A stretch of DNA of 64,000 bases from Ignavibacteriota bacterium (GCA_016708125.1 JADJGF010000001.1:2068001-2132000), one strand, 5' to 3'; positions 26,755 through 36,907 are shown, counted from the first letter of the stretch. Notes: generated by a model not told the origin, from the sequence alone. Numbers and translations are program-made.

Positions 26755-27201
26755 ATGAAAACAAAAATTATGCTTCTCTTTCTAACATTTTTAACAGCGA
26801 ATTTATCACTTGCACAAAATTCTTCTGAAGAAGAGGAAATTATTAATCTTTCCAAAGCCAAATGGCAGTGGATGTCAGACAAAAATGTAGATAAGCTAGA
26901 TTCACTCTTCCATGAAAAGTCTATGTTCGTGCATATGGGTGGAACTTGGGGGAAAGAACCGGAAATCAACATAATAAAGAGTGGTGGAATCTGGTATAAG
27001 AATGCGGACATTCATGAAGTATCTGTAAAAATTATTGATAATACTGCAATCCTATTAAATAAAATTACACTGCTTGCAGTTGTCGGAGGAAATGAAGTTA
27101 CCAATCCTTTTGAAGTTACTGAAGTGTATATAAATCAAAATGGAAATTGGAAATTAGGTTCACTATCATTTACTAAGCTGCTTATCCCTAATGCTCAATA
27201 A
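26755..27201 (+). CDS. Exported SnoaL/DUF4440-like protein
   Basis: A 148-residue protein with a signal peptide (LLFLTFLTANLSLAQ) followed by a nuclear transport factor 2-like cone fold. WQWMSDKNVDKLDSLFHEKSMFVHMGGTW and the TEVYINQNGNWKLGSLSFT end are typical of DUF4440. Members bind or convert small hydrophobic molecules, but many have no known activity. Co-directional in the exported-enzyme operon. Confidence 0.85.
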   Translation: MKTKIMLLFLTFLTANLSLAQNSSEEEEIINLSKAKWQWMSDKNVDKLDSLFHEKSMFVHMGGTWGKEPEINIIKSGGIWYKNADIHEVSVKIIDNTAILLNKITLLAVVGGNEVTNPFEVTEVYINQNGNWKLGSLSFTKLLIPNAQ

Positions 27202-27280
27202 GTATCGGTAATTCACAACAATAATAAAGTGGTTTAGAGAATTAAGAATACAATAGTTGCAAACAATTAAAAGGGAAAAA

Positions 27281-28204
27281 ATGAAAACAGCAAAAAATTA
27301 TTTTCGTCTACTTCTTATAGTTTTCTTTTTCGTCAGCATCAATAATATTAATTCACAAGGTAAAGAAAATGTGCCAACCTTAAAATTGAACAATGGAATT
27401 GAAATGCCCCAATTGGGGATTGGCACTTTTGCAGTCTCATACGATGATGCAAAGGCAGCATGTCTCGAAGCTTTTAGAAATGGTTTCCGCCATGTGGACT
27501 GTGCTACCGCATATCGTGTTGAGGGAGCAGTTGGTGAAGCAATGAAAGAGAGTGGAATTCCGCGTGAAGAATTTTTTATTACAAGCAAATTATGGGTTTC
27601 CGATTATACAAATGGCAAAACCCTTGCTTCTATTGATACAATACTGAAACGCTTTCAGACAGATTATATTGACTTGCTCTATATCCATCAGCCTATTGGA
27701 GATTATATCAATGCATGGAAGGATATGGAAAAGGCTGTTTCATCTGGAAAGGTACGATCATTAGGAATCAGTAATTTCGATGCCAGCAACGAACGTTTCC
27801 ATGCAATTGTAGATAGCATGAAAATTAAACCAGTTGTGTTGCAAATAGAATGTCATCCATACGCGCAACGTAACGATATTAGAGAGTGGGTTAAACCTTA
27901 CAACATTATTATAGAGTGTTGGTATCCACTAGGTCATGGAGACAAGGGATTGTTAACCGACCCGGCAATTAAAAATATTGCCGAAGCACATGGAAAAAGC
28001 ATTGCCCAAATAATTCTCCGTTGGCATATCCAAGAAGGTTTCTCTGCAATTCCGGGATCCAAAAATCCAGTTCATATCAAAGAAAACATAAGTATTTTCG
28101 ACTTTGAGTTGAGTAATGCTGAAATGACAACAATGCGTTCACTTAACAAAGACAAACGTTTTTTCAGTGTAACATTAGAACAACTTGATAGCTGGGTTAG
28201 ATAA
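27281..28204 (+). CDS. Aldo/keto reductase with an export signal
   Basis: A 307-residue aldo/keto reductase paralogous to the one at 24765. The tetrad is preserved in RHVDCATAYRVE (D, Y), TSKLWVSD (K) and YIHQPIGD (H). The NADP-binding AIPGSKNPVHIKEN is also present. Unlike most of the family it has a clear Sec-type signal (FRLLLIVFFFVSINNINSQ) and should leave the cytosol, where NADPH supply is unclear. The frame can begin at TTG 27257, but AAAAGGGAAAAA just before ATG 27281 fixes the start there. Confidence 0.9.
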   Translation: MKTAKNYFRLLLIVFFFVSINNINSQGKENVPTLKLNNGIEMPQLGIGTFAVSYDDAKAACLEAFRNGFRHVDCATAYRVEGAVGEAMKESGIPREEFFITSKLWVSDYTNGKTLASIDTILKRFQTDYIDLLYIHQPIGDYINAWKDMEKAVSSGKVRSLGISNFDASNERFHAIVDSMKIKPVVLQIECHPYAQRNDIREWVKPYNIIIECWYPLGHGDKGLLTDPAIKNIAEAHGKSIAQIILRWHIQEGFSAIPGSKNPVHIKENISIFDFELSNAEMTTMRSLNKDKRFFSVTLEQLDSWVR

Positions 28205-28319
28205 TCAATAGCAAACGAACTGTGGGATGAATAATGAATGATGTATAAAAACCTTTACCCACTTGCTTATGCGCTGTGTCAATTAATAATTGAAATAAAT
28301 AACATTAAAATAGAACGAT

Positions 28320-29936
28320 ATGAAAAAAATAATATTAGAAATCATTTTATTCTTTATTTCATTTTCAATAAATGCACAACATGCAGAAAATACTACTACT
28401 TATGTAACTGTTAATACAATCTCCGGAATTTTGAGAGGCGTTAACGAATGCGAATGTGAAAGTTTTAAGGGTATCCCGTATGCTGCTGCTCCAGTTGGTG
28501 AATATCGTTGGCGTCCTCCACAGCCTTGCCCCAAATGGGAAGGAATTCGTGATGCAACAAATCTCGGAGCAAATTGTGCTCAAGCAGGATGGCCTCGCGG
28601 TTCAGGCTCTATTGCAGAAGGCTCATCGGAAGATTGCTTATTTATCAATTTATGGAGACCAGAAGGAGCAAAGCCGGAATCAAAGTTACCAGTAATGGTA
28701 TGGATACATGGTGGTGGTTTTGTTGGAGGAGCTGGATCTTATCCGGGTTTTTCCGGTGATCAGTTTGCAAAGCAAGATATAATTCTAATTACATTCAACT
28801 ACCGTCTTGGTAGACTTGGCTTTTTTGCATTTCCCGCATTAAGTAAAGAATATCCGGAAGAACCTAAGGGCAACTATGGTTATATGGATCAAATCGCAGC
28901 ACTAAAGTGGGTACAAAGTAATATTGCATCGTTTGGAGGCGATCCAAACAATGTAACTATTTTTGGTGAATCTGCTGGTGGTGTTTCGGTACATTCATTA
29001 TTGACAATTCCGGACGCCAAAGGTCTTTTTCACAAAGCTATAATTCAATCAGGAGGAGGTCGGGATGGTGTTCTTACTGGCAGACCAATAAGTGAAGAAA
29101 ATGCTGATTTGTATTACCCGGTTTCTGCCGAAACGATAGGAATTAATTTTGCACGGAAACACGGAATCGAAGGAACTGATGAAGCTGCTTTAGTTAAATT
29201 ACGAACACTAAGTGTGGAAGAGATTGTAGATGGTGGACAAGAAAGTGATGGTCAAGGAGAATTGCCAATATACTCTGGTCCAATTCTCGATGGAAAATTG
29301 GTTGTAGAAACTGCTGAGAGTGCATACGAGTTTGGCAGACAAGCAAACGTTCCGCTCATAATTGGTTCGAATAGCGCTGAAGTTCCGGCAGGGTTCGTAA
29401 ATGCTAATTCCAAAGAAGAATTACTGTCTTTATTTGGAAATTTTAAAGACGAAGCAAATAAAGTGTATGATCCAAATGGGACTGCTGATTTTGCTGAGAT
29501 GCTTACAATGGTCAATACTGACAAGGTATGGGCTGAACCGGTAAGATTAACAGCAAGAGCTTTTGCAAATGAAGGAATTCCAGCTTATGTATATCTTTTT
29601 TCTTATGTAGCTAATTCAATGAAAAATTGGATGCGATTTGGTGCCGGACACGGATCAGAAATTTCTTATGTGTTTAATAATCTTAGTAATCGGAATGGAA
29701 TTGTAATTGAATTGAAAGACCAAGAAGTTGCTAATATGATGAATGCTTATTGGGCTAACTTTGCCAAGACTGGTAATCCCAACGGTAAAGGATTGCCGCA
29801 CTGGCCAATTTATAATTATGAAAAGGATGAGATTTTAGAGTTTCAATCTGATGGTTCAGTGGTTGGAAAATCAGATCCTAAAAAAGCAAGACTTGACTTA
29901 ATCGAAAAATCAGTAACAACTGGAAATCTTCGTTAA
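28320..29936 (+). CDS. Exported carboxylesterase, type B
   Basis: A 538-residue carboxylesterase/lipase (COesterase family). A signal peptide (IILFFISFSINAQ) precedes the catalytic domain. Hallmarks are GIPYAAAPVGEYRW, EDCLFINLWRPEGA, the oxyanion loop HGGGFVGG, nucleophile S218 in FGESAGG and the catalytic H in GAGHGSEISYVF. It hydrolyses esters outside the cytosol. Located in the exported-enzyme operon 115 bp after the secreted reductase. Confidence 0.93.
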   Translation: MKKIILEIILFFISFSINAQHAENTTTYVTVNTISGILRGVNECECESFKGIPYAAAPVGEYRWRPPQPCPKWEGIRDATNLGANCAQAGWPRGSGSIAEGSSEDCLFINLWRPEGAKPESKLPVMVWIHGGGFVGGAGSYPGFSGDQFAKQDIILITFNYRLGRLGFFAFPALSKEYPEEPKGNYGYMDQIAALKWVQSNIASFGGDPNNVTIFGESAGGVSVHSLLTIPDAKGLFHKAIIQSGGGRDGVLTGRPISEENADLYYPVSAETIGINFARKHGIEGTDEAALVKLRTLSVEEIVDGGQESDGQGELPIYSGPILDGKLVVETAESAYEFGRQANVPLIIGSNSAEVPAGFVNANSKEELLSLFGNFKDEANKVYDPNGTADFAEMLTMVNTDKVWAEPVRLTARAFANEGIPAYVYLFSYVANSMKNWMRFGAGHGSEISYVFNNLSNRNGIVIELKDQEVANMMNAYWANFAKTGNPNGKGLPHWPIYNYEKDEILEFQSDGSVVGKSDPKKARLDLIEKSVTTGNLR

Positions 29937-29987
29937 TCCAGATATTTTTTCTGAGCTTAAAAACTAAGATTGTAAACTTTAGGAGAA

Positions 29988-30770
29988 ATGATACAAATGT
30001 TGGTAAATGAAAATAAAAACAACTTTACTAAAATGATATTTACATTAGTTATCAAAAATTACTTAATGATTTTTGTTGTATTTGTTTCTTTGACACTTAA
30101 TCATTTAGCTCAAAGTGAAATGGATGCGAGACTGTCATTAACAAATATGCAACGTAGCATAATTTCGATTTCAGCATTTACGGCAAAAGGCAAATTGTCA
30201 GAACTAAAATCTGCTCTGAACGTAGGATTAGATGCGGGTTTAACTATCAATGAAATAAAAGAAGTAATTGTTCACCTTTATGCTTATTGCGGTTTCCCTC
30301 GCAGTATAAGAGGATTGCAGACTTTTATGGATGTGATTGAAGAAAGGAAATCTAGAGGAATTTATGATATTGTTGGTGCTGAATCATCCGATATAATTGA
30401 TGAAAATACCAAATATGAGCAAGGTAAAATAAATTTAGAAAAACTAACTGGGAAACCGCAATCTGAATTTAAAGGCGGATATGCAGAATTTGCACCAATT
30501 ATAGAAATATTTTTAAAAAAACATTTATTCGCCGATATTTTCCAGCGAGATATTTTAACCTTTGCCGAAAGAGAATTGGTTACTATATCAGTGTTAAGCT
30601 CAATTGGCGGAACAGAACCAATGCTTAAAAGTCATTTATCAATTTGTCTGAATCTTGGCTTGACTCCAGCACAATTGAATGAATTTGTTGGAGTTATTCA
30701 ATCAACGATTGGTGAAAAAGAAGCAAAAGATGCACAAACTGTTTTAAATGAAGTTTTAAAAAACAAGTAA
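29988..30770 (+). CDS. Exported carboxymuconolactone decarboxylase-like protein
   Basis: A 260-residue protein with two CMD/AhpD-like helical repeats. The first contains EVIVHLYAYCGFPRSIRG, the second ERELVTISVLSSIGGTEPMLKSHL. An N-terminal hydrophobic stretch (about 20-41) followed by AQS suggests export. The classical AhpD CxxC peroxidase pair is absent, so a peroxidase role is unlikely. The exact start is uncertain: AGGAG lies only 2 nt before ATG 29988, and ATG 29997 is an alternative. Confidence 0.85.
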   Translation: MIQMLVNENKNNFTKMIFTLVIKNYLMIFVVFVSLTLNHLAQSEMDARLSLTNMQRSIISISAFTAKGKLSELKSALNVGLDAGLTINEIKEVIVHLYAYCGFPRSIRGLQTFMDVIEERKSRGIYDIVGAESSDIIDENTKYEQGKINLEKLTGKPQSEFKGGYAEFAPIIEIFLKKHLFADIFQRDILTFAERELVTISVLSSIGGTEPMLKSHLSICLNLGLTPAQLNEFVGVIQSTIGEKEAKDAQTVLNEVLKNK

Positions 30771-30801
30771 CGGCAATATTAAGATAAATGAAAAAAATCC
30801 A

Positions 30802-31272
30802 ATGAAGAAAAACAAAATTATTTACAGTCTGCTTGTTATTTTTATTATGAATACTTCATGTAAACAAAGTACTCAAAATAAACCGGCATTTGCAAAAGGA
30901 AACAAAATAACCAACGATAACTTTACTGGTTCAGCATGGTTAGAAATGTTTGTAAAAAGTGATAGTATTTTCAACGCCTCAATTGGCAACGTTACATTTG
31001 AGCCAAAAGCGAGAACGAACTGGCACAAACATCCGGGCGGACAAATACTTCTTGTAACAGACGGAAAGGGGTTTTATCAGGAAAAAGGAATGCCGGCTCA
31101 AATTATTAGAAAAGGTGATATTGTAAAAATAAAACCTTATGTAGAACATTGGCATGGAGCTGCATCAGACAGCGGTTTAACTCATATTGCCATTAGTCTT
31201 AATACAGATATAGGAAATGTTATTTGGTTAAATTCAGTTACAGATGAAGAATATTTCAGTATTAAAAATTAG
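30802..31272 (+). CDS. Lipoprotein cupin
   Basis: A 156-residue lipoprotein (lipobox NTSC, C20) with a single cupin barrel. Metal-binding residues appear in WHKHPGGQILLVTDGKGFYQ and in the second motif around VEHWHGAASD. Such cupins often accompany CMD-like proteins and aldo/keto reductases, where a lyase or isomerase role has been proposed for some members. It is the last gene of the operon; a 346-bp gap follows. Its specific reaction is unknown. Confidence 0.88.
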   Translation: MKKNKIIYSLLVIFIMNTSCKQSTQNKPAFAKGNKITNDNFTGSAWLEMFVKSDSIFNASIGNVTFEPKARTNWHKHPGGQILLVTDGKGFYQEKGMPAQIIRKGDIVKIKPYVEHWHGAASDSGLTHIAISLNTDIGNVIWLNSVTDEEYFSIKN

Positions 31273-31618
31273 TTGATTATATTAAAAGTAATTTAACGTA
31301 CTTATAACACTTTCATTTTATATAAATTCAACCAATTTGAGTAATAACAAATCTAATAAGTGAACAAAAGTTATATACGAATTAAATCAATTGTTGTGAA
31401 ATTCTATGGGTTTTGACGAAGATAAAGAGCTTGTGTAGTTGTTATTAATTATAGGAAGTTTTTCATTTGCAAATTTTTGAGAAGATTGGCATAGAACATT
31501 CTATTTATTTACTTACAAAATAAACAAATATTTTATCTCTAAAATGGATAAAGACTTTAAATAATATCGTATGATTTTGTTAAATTAAAACAAGTGAAAC
31601 TTTCAAATAAATAAGAGT
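31273..31618. other. 346-bp intergenic region before the SulP gene
   Basis: AT-rich and non-coding. No terminator was recognised. A TTGGCATAGAACATTCT sequence at 31487-31503 resembles a sigma-54 promoter only in its -24 half and was not accepted. Confidence 0.4.
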
Positions 31619-33334
31619 ATGTCGATAATTAAACCCAAACTTTTTACAACGTTAAAAAATTATAATAAGCAGCAATTTATTTCTGATTTAACCGCAGGTG
31701 TAATTGTTGGAATTGTTGCTTTACCTCTCGCAATTGCTTTTGGAATTGCAAGCGGAGTAACCCCGGAAAAAGGAATTATAACTGCAATAATTGCTGGCTT
31801 TATTATTTCTTTTTTTGGCGGAAGTAGAGTACAAATCGGCGGACCAACCGGTGCGTTTATAATTATTGTTTACGGAATTATTCAAGAATTTGGAACAACC
31901 GGATTAGCTATTGCAACAATAATGGCGGGCGTAATTCTAATAATGATGGGATTGGCAAAATTCGGTTCGCTGATTAAATTTATTCCTTATCCAGTTGTTG
32001 TGGGGTTTACAAGCGGTATTGCATTATTAATTTTTTCTACTCAAGTAAAAGATTTTTTTGGTTTAGACATAAAAACTGTTCCGGCTGAGTTTCATGAAAA
32101 GTGGATTATTTATTTCGAAAAATTTTATACAATAAATTACTATGTCTTTGGTATTGCAATGTTGGCTCTTATAATAATGATTTTTTGGCCAAAAATAACT
32201 CACCGGATTCCAGGTTCACTAATTGCAATAATTGTAACAACAATAATTGTTATAGTATTTAAATTACCTGTTGACACAATTGGCAGTAGATTTGGAGATA
32301 TCCCTTCCAACCTTCCTTCTCCAAGTTCATTTGATATCAATTTAGATATAATTAGAAAATTAATAGAACCTGCAACTGTAATTGCATTACTTGCAGCAAT
32401 TGAATCTTTACTTTCCGCAGTTGTAGCAGATGGAATGATCGGCGGAAAACATAGAAGTAATATGGAATTAATTGCTCAAGGTTTAGCAAATATAATAACA
32501 CCAATATTTGGTGGAATACCGGCAACAGGGGCGATTGCAAGAACTGCAACAAATATTAAAAATGGCGGAAGAACACCAGTTGCTGGAATTGTACACGCAA
32601 TTACACTTTTGTTAATTATGCTTTTCTTTGGAAGTTATGCAAAGCTAATACCAATGGCAACTTTAGCTGCAATTCTTGTAATTGTTTCTTATAACATGAG
32701 TGAATGGAAAACATTTAAGTCGCTGTTAAAAAGTCCCAAAAGTGATGTTGTAGTTTTATTAACTACATTTTTCTTAACAGTAATTTTTGATTTGACAATT
32801 GCAATAGAAATTGGAATGATATTAGCCGTATTATTATTTATGAAACGAATGGCAGAAGTATCCAATGTAAGTGTAATTACAAGAGAATTTGAAGATGCTG
32901 AAGATATACTTGATCCGAATGCTATTGATAAAAAACAAATACCTGTAGGTGTTGAAGTATTTGAAATAAACGGACCGTTCTTTTTTGGTGCTGCAAAGAA
33001 ATTTAAAGATCAAATGTTTGCTATTGAAAAACCACCCAAAATTAGAATTATTCGAATGAGAAATGTTCCGGCAATTGATGCAACTGGTTTGCAAACATTA
33101 AAAGATTTTTATATTGATGCAAAAAGACAAAAAACTAAATTAATACTTTCCGGTGTGCACACACAACCTTTGATGGCAATGACTCAAGCGGGATTATTAG
33201 AAATATATGGGGAAGATAATATTTTTGGAAATATTGATGATGCGCTTGATCACGCACGAGGAATGCTGGGACTTTCAAAATTAGGCAGACCAAAAGATTT
33301 TATTGCAACAGTTAAAAGAGATGTTAGTAAATGA
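31619..33334 (+). CDS. SulP-family anion transporter with STAS domain
   Basis: A 571-residue inner-membrane anion permease. The transmembrane core (about residues 20-410, 10 or more helices) starts with the SulP signature DLTAGVIVGIVALPLAIAFGIASGV and has FFGGSRVQIGGPTGAF. A cytosolic STAS domain occupies about residues 430-550 (MRNVPAIDATGLQTLKDF). Substrates in the family include sulfate, bicarbonate and other dicarboxylates; which one applies is not visible. It is co-directional with the two-component genes but separated by 388 bp containing their promoter. Confidence 0.93.
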   Translation: MSIIKPKLFTTLKNYNKQQFISDLTAGVIVGIVALPLAIAFGIASGVTPEKGIITAIIAGFIISFFGGSRVQIGGPTGAFIIIVYGIIQEFGTTGLAIATIMAGVILIMMGLAKFGSLIKFIPYPVVVGFTSGIALLIFSTQVKDFFGLDIKTVPAEFHEKWIIYFEKFYTINYYVFGIAMLALIIMIFWPKITHRIPGSLIAIIVTTIIVIVFKLPVDTIGSRFGDIPSNLPSPSSFDINLDIIRKLIEPATVIALLAAIESLLSAVVADGMIGGKHRSNMELIAQGLANIITPIFGGIPATGAIARTATNIKNGGRTPVAGIVHAITLLLIMLFFGSYAKLIPMATLAAILVIVSYNMSEWKTFKSLLKSPKSDVVVLLTTFFLTVIFDLTIAIEIGMILAVLLFMKRMAEVSNVSVITREFEDAEDILDPNAIDKKQIPVGVEVFEINGPFFFGAAKKFKDQMFAIEKPPKIRIIRMRNVPAIDATGLQTLKDFYIDAKRQKTKLILSGVHTQPLMAMTQAGLLEIYGEDNIFGNIDDALDHARGMLGLSKLGRPKDFIATVKRDVSK

Positions 33335-33549
33335 TTATTTTGTAAAAATTCTGCACATAAAATGGCGTTAAATTTAAAAGAAATTTCACACATGCTGATA
33401 ATTTCAGAAAATGATATTCAATAATTAATTTTTTAAAAATTCTCTTCCAAAATCTTTATAATACAATTGACTTAAATAAACAACAAATAATAGTGTGGGC
33501 TATAATTCGAAATCATCCGTTTAATAATTCTGATCAACTGAATTATTTC

Positions 33550-33577
33550 CATTTTGAAAAATTATTTTCAAATTGAA
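33550..33577. promoter_or_regulatory. Upstream activator-like box 1 (regulator operon)
   Basis: The box starts CATTTTGAAAAA and continues ATTTTCA and TTGAA, forming a partial dyad. It matches 24 of 28 positions with the box at 36908-36935. It is centred about 69 bp upstream of the GG of the candidate sigma-54 promoter at 33630, the usual distance for NtrC-type enhancer sites. Confidence 0.55.
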
Positions 33578-33629
33578 AACAATAAATTAAAAATTAGGCA
33601 ATAAATAGAAAGATTTGTTCGTTTAACTT

Positions 33630-33646
33630 TCGGCACAAATATTGAC
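33630..33646 (+). promoter_or_regulatory. Candidate sigma-54 promoter of the regulator-kinase operon
   Basis: TCGGCACAAATATTGAC carries the -24 GG (33632-33633), which is followed after 10 nt by GA (33644-33645) in place of the consensus GC. It is about 77 bp before the response regulator start. Confidence 0.5.
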
Positions 33647-33722
33647 TATTTCCTTTGTGAATTTCATTTCATATAAATAATAATTGAATATTTTAGTATA
33701 TAAGTAATAAAAAGAAGAAGTT

Positions 33723-35066
33723 ATGAATAAAGGAAATGTTTTAATAATAGACGATCAACTTGAAATAAGAAATCTTCTTTCAAAGTTGTTGGAATTAGAA
33801 AATTATAATTCATTCTCAACGGATAATATTAATGATGGAATAAAAATAATTTCCGATGAAGATATTCAAGTAATTATTTTGGATGTAAGACTAAAAGAAG
33901 TAAACAGCATAGAATTCATTCCAATAGTAAAAAAGCGTAATCCATTTATTGAAATTATTATGTTAACAGCATATGGCAAAATTAATGACGGAGTTCAATC
34001 AATAAAATTAGGCGCATTTGACTATATTGTAAAAGGTGATGATGATGATAAAATAATTCCAACTGTAGCAAAAGCAATTGATAAATATAGACTATCAACA
34101 AAACTTAACAAACTTGAAAATAAAATAAGAAGTAAATACAAATTTGAAAATATAATTGGTGCTTCCGATAAAATAAAAGAGGCAATTAGTTTAGCTAAAA
34201 AAATTACGGATTCTGATTCAACAGTTTTGTTAACTGGTGAAACTGGAACTGGAAAAGAAGTTTTTGCACAGGCTATTCATTATGAAAGTTATAGAGCAGA
34301 TAAACCTTTTGTAGCAATAAATTGCAGTGCAATTCCAAAAGATATTTTAGAATCTGAATTATTTGGATACAAAAAAGGAGCTTTTACCGGAGCAATAACA
34401 AATAAGAAAGGTTTGTTCGAAGAGGCAGACGGAGGAACTTTATTTCTTGATGAAATTAGTGAAATAGCATTTAATTTACAGGCAAAATTATTGCGAGTTC
34501 TAGAAACAAATAGTTTTATTAAACCCGGAGATTCAAAAGAAACAAGTGTTGATATTAGAATTTTAGCTGCAACAAATAAAAACTTAGATGATGCAATCAG
34601 TAATGAAGTTTTTAGAAAAGATCTATATTACAGAATTAGTACATTTGTTTTAAATTTACCTTCACTGCGTGAAAGAAAAGAAGATATTACAGTACTTGCA
34701 GATTATTTTATTTCACATTTTTCAAAAAAATTAAACAAACAAATAATTTCTGTTGACCCGGAATTTCATATTAAGTTAATTTTATATCCATTCCCAGGCA
34801 ATATTAGAGAATTGCGCAATGTTTGTGAACGCGTTGTTATACTTTCGGAAAATGGAATTATAACTTCAAAATATCTTCCGCAAGAATTTTTTATACAAAC
34901 TAATAGTGATTGGTCCAATGAGAACGATCTTTCACTTTCAAAAATAGAAATGCATCATATTCAGAAAATTCTAACATTTACTAATAATAATAAAAATAAA
35001 ACTGCAGATTTATTAGGAATTGGCTTAACTACATTGTACAGAAAAATTGAGCAATATGGTTTATAG
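33723..35066 (+). CDS. NtrC-family sigma-54 response regulator
   Basis: A 447-residue three-domain activator. The receiver (1-120) has acidic D10/D11, phospho-acceptor D54, T82 and K104. The AAA+ domain has Walker A GETGTGKE (172-179), an exact GAFTGA loop (219-224), needed to contact sigma-54, and LFLDEIS. A Fis-type helix-turn-helix ends the protein (NNKNKTADLLGIGLTTLYRKIEQ). It is 13 bp upstream of its sensor kinase and, after that, of a KtrBA potassium uptake operon that carries a matching upstream box and sigma-54-like promoter. I infer that it controls K+ uptake and itself. Confidence 0.95.
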   Translation: MNKGNVLIIDDQLEIRNLLSKLLELENYNSFSTDNINDGIKIISDEDIQVIILDVRLKEVNSIEFIPIVKKRNPFIEIIMLTAYGKINDGVQSIKLGAFDYIVKGDDDDKIIPTVAKAIDKYRLSTKLNKLENKIRSKYKFENIIGASDKIKEAISLAKKITDSDSTVLLTGETGTGKEVFAQAIHYESYRADKPFVAINCSAIPKDILESELFGYKKGAFTGAITNKKGLFEEADGGTLFLDEISEIAFNLQAKLLRVLETNSFIKPGDSKETSVDIRILAATNKNLDDAISNEVFRKDLYYRISTFVLNLPSLRERKEDITVLADYFISHFSKKLNKQIISVDPEFHIKLILYPFPGNIRELRNVCERVVILSENGIITSKYLPQEFFIQTNSDWSNENDLSLSKIEMHHIQKILTFTNNNKNKTADLLGIGLTTLYRKIEQYGL

Positions 35067-35079
35067 AAAAAGTAAATAA

Positions 35080-36900
35080 ATGTTAAATCTTAAATCTAAG
35101 ATATATGGCAGTCTCTCAATTCTTATTATTACAATAATAGTTTTAGGTTTTTACGGAATTTATTCACTCAGGAAACTCTCAAATGATTCGAAAGCAATTA
35201 TCAAAGATAATTTTCTATCCATAGATTATACTTTTTTAATGATTTCTGAATTAGATAAAATAGATGCATTAAATGATTCTTTAAAATTTCATTTGGAGAG
35301 AAATGAAAATCCGGATTTAGTGATAATCGATTCTCTCGCAAAACACTATTTCTCCTTTGAAAATTTACTTAAGCTGCAAAATAATAATATCACTGAAATT
35401 GGCGAATCTGAGCTAGTTGAAAAATTGAAACAGAGTTTTTCAACTTATAAGTTAGAAACTAAAGAATCAAATTATTATCAGAAAATTCATAACAGAAAAA
35501 AAAGTAAAAATTATCTTCAACTTATGAGAAATACAATTAGCGAAATTTACAACCTCAATATGAAAAGCATTTTACATAAGAAAAAAGTTGCAGAAAAAAC
35601 CTCATCTGAAGTAATATCGATTATGTCGATTATATCATTTGTAAGCTTAGTTATTATCATATTTTTCGTAATTCGTTTTCCAAGATATATTGTCTCGCCA
35701 ATTGTAGAACTAACTTCAAAAATAAAAGCTATTTCAGCAAAAAGCTTTGATCAAAAAATAGAATTTAAATCAAAAGATGAAATTGGATCACTTACAAGTG
35801 CCTTCAATGTTATGGCTTCAAGACTTATGGAATATGAAGAACAGCATATTGATCAATTATTGTTTGAGAAAAAACGAATAGAAAGTTTAGTGCAAGGATT
35901 AAACGATGGAATCATTTTATTAGATAAAGAAAAAAAAGTAATTCTGATAAACTCAAATGCATTAAAGATTTTATCACTTGAGAATCTTAGTATATTAAAT
36001 AAAAATATTAGCGTATTAAATAAGTTATCGGAAAAATTAAATACAATTAGTAGTCAATTATTATCTAATGATAAAGAAATCAAACAAACAGAATTTTATG
36101 ATCATGAGACCGATCAATATTTTAATGTGGATAAAATTGAAATTATGCAGGAAAAAGAATCGAGTAATAAAAATGAAGTAAAGGGAATAGTAATTATTTT
36201 AAAAAACGTTACACTTTTTAAAGAACGAGATTTAGCAAAAACAAATCTTATTGCTACAGTTTCACACGAATTGAAAACGCCAATTTCCTCAGTAAATTTA
36301 AGCCTAAAGCTGCTAAACGATTTTAGATTAGGAACTCTTAATGATGATCAAAAAAAATTAGTTGAATCAATTTCTCTTCAGAATAAAAAACTTTTACGTG
36401 TTGTAAATGAATTGTTGGATTACTCCCAAGCAGAAACTGGGAAAATAAACTTATTTATTGAGCAAATAGATCCAACTCAAATTGTTGATCTTGCAGCATC
36501 TGCACTTATGATTTTACTATCCGAAAAAGAAATTGAGTTAAAATTGGAATTGATGAAAAATCCGCCTTTAATTAGAGCTGATAAGGAAAAATCAGTTTGG
36601 ATTCTTGTAAATATTTTAACAAATGCTATTCGATATTCACCTCAAAAAAGTCAGATTCTTATCGAAATGGTAAGGTTAGATAATTTTATAAAATATTCTG
36701 TAATTGATCATGGTTCAGGGATATCGCAGGTTGATATAGAAAATATATTTAAGAAATTTGTTAAATCAGACAATAAAAAAGGTACCGGACTTGGATTATC
36801 TATTGCAAAAGAAATGGTAGAATCTCAAGGCGGAAAAATTTGGGTTATGAGTGAAATAAATAATGGCAGCCAGTTTTATTTCACGTTACCAATCGCGTAA
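35080..36900 (+). CDS. Membrane sensor histidine kinase (HAMP-PAS) partner of the NtrC-type regulator
   Basis: A 606-residue kinase. It has two transmembrane helices (about 10-30 and 183-205) enclosing a helical periplasmic sensor, a HAMP domain (about 206-255), a PAS domain (about 268-380), HisKA with H396 in TVSHELKTP, and an HATPase with GTGLGLSIAKEMV. The architecture resembles KinB/PnpS-type kinases. Its ligand is not visible. It is cotranscribed with the regulator (13-bp gap) and upstream of ktrBA, which suggests sensing of ionic or osmotic state. This is inferred from context only. Confidence 0.93.
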   Translation: MLNLKSKIYGSLSILIITIIVLGFYGIYSLRKLSNDSKAIIKDNFLSIDYTFLMISELDKIDALNDSLKFHLERNENPDLVIIDSLAKHYFSFENLLKLQNNNITEIGESELVEKLKQSFSTYKLETKESNYYQKIHNRKKSKNYLQLMRNTISEIYNLNMKSILHKKKVAEKTSSEVISIMSIISFVSLVIIIFFVIRFPRYIVSPIVELTSKIKAISAKSFDQKIEFKSKDEIGSLTSAFNVMASRLMEYEEQHIDQLLFEKKRIESLVQGLNDGIILLDKEKKVILINSNALKILSLENLSILNKNISVLNKLSEKLNTISSQLLSNDKEIKQTEFYDHETDQYFNVDKIEIMQEKESSNKNEVKGIVIILKNVTLFKERDLAKTNLIATVSHELKTPISSVNLSLKLLNDFRLGTLNDDQKKLVESISLQNKKLLRVVNELLDYSQAETGKINLFIEQIDPTQIVDLAASALMILLSEKEIELKLELMKNPPLIRADKEKSVWILVNILTNAIRYSPQKSQILIEMVRLDNFIKYSVIDHGSGISQVDIENIFKKFVKSDNKKGTGLGLSIAKEMVESQGGKIWVMSEINNGSQFYFTLPIA

Positions 36901-36907
36901 ATATTTT

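Noticed and set aside
31487..31503. TTGGCATAGAACATTCT as a sigma-54 promoter for the SulP gene
   Set aside because: The -24 half is good but the -12 half reads ATTCT rather than TTGC, and no clear copy of the activator box lies upstream.
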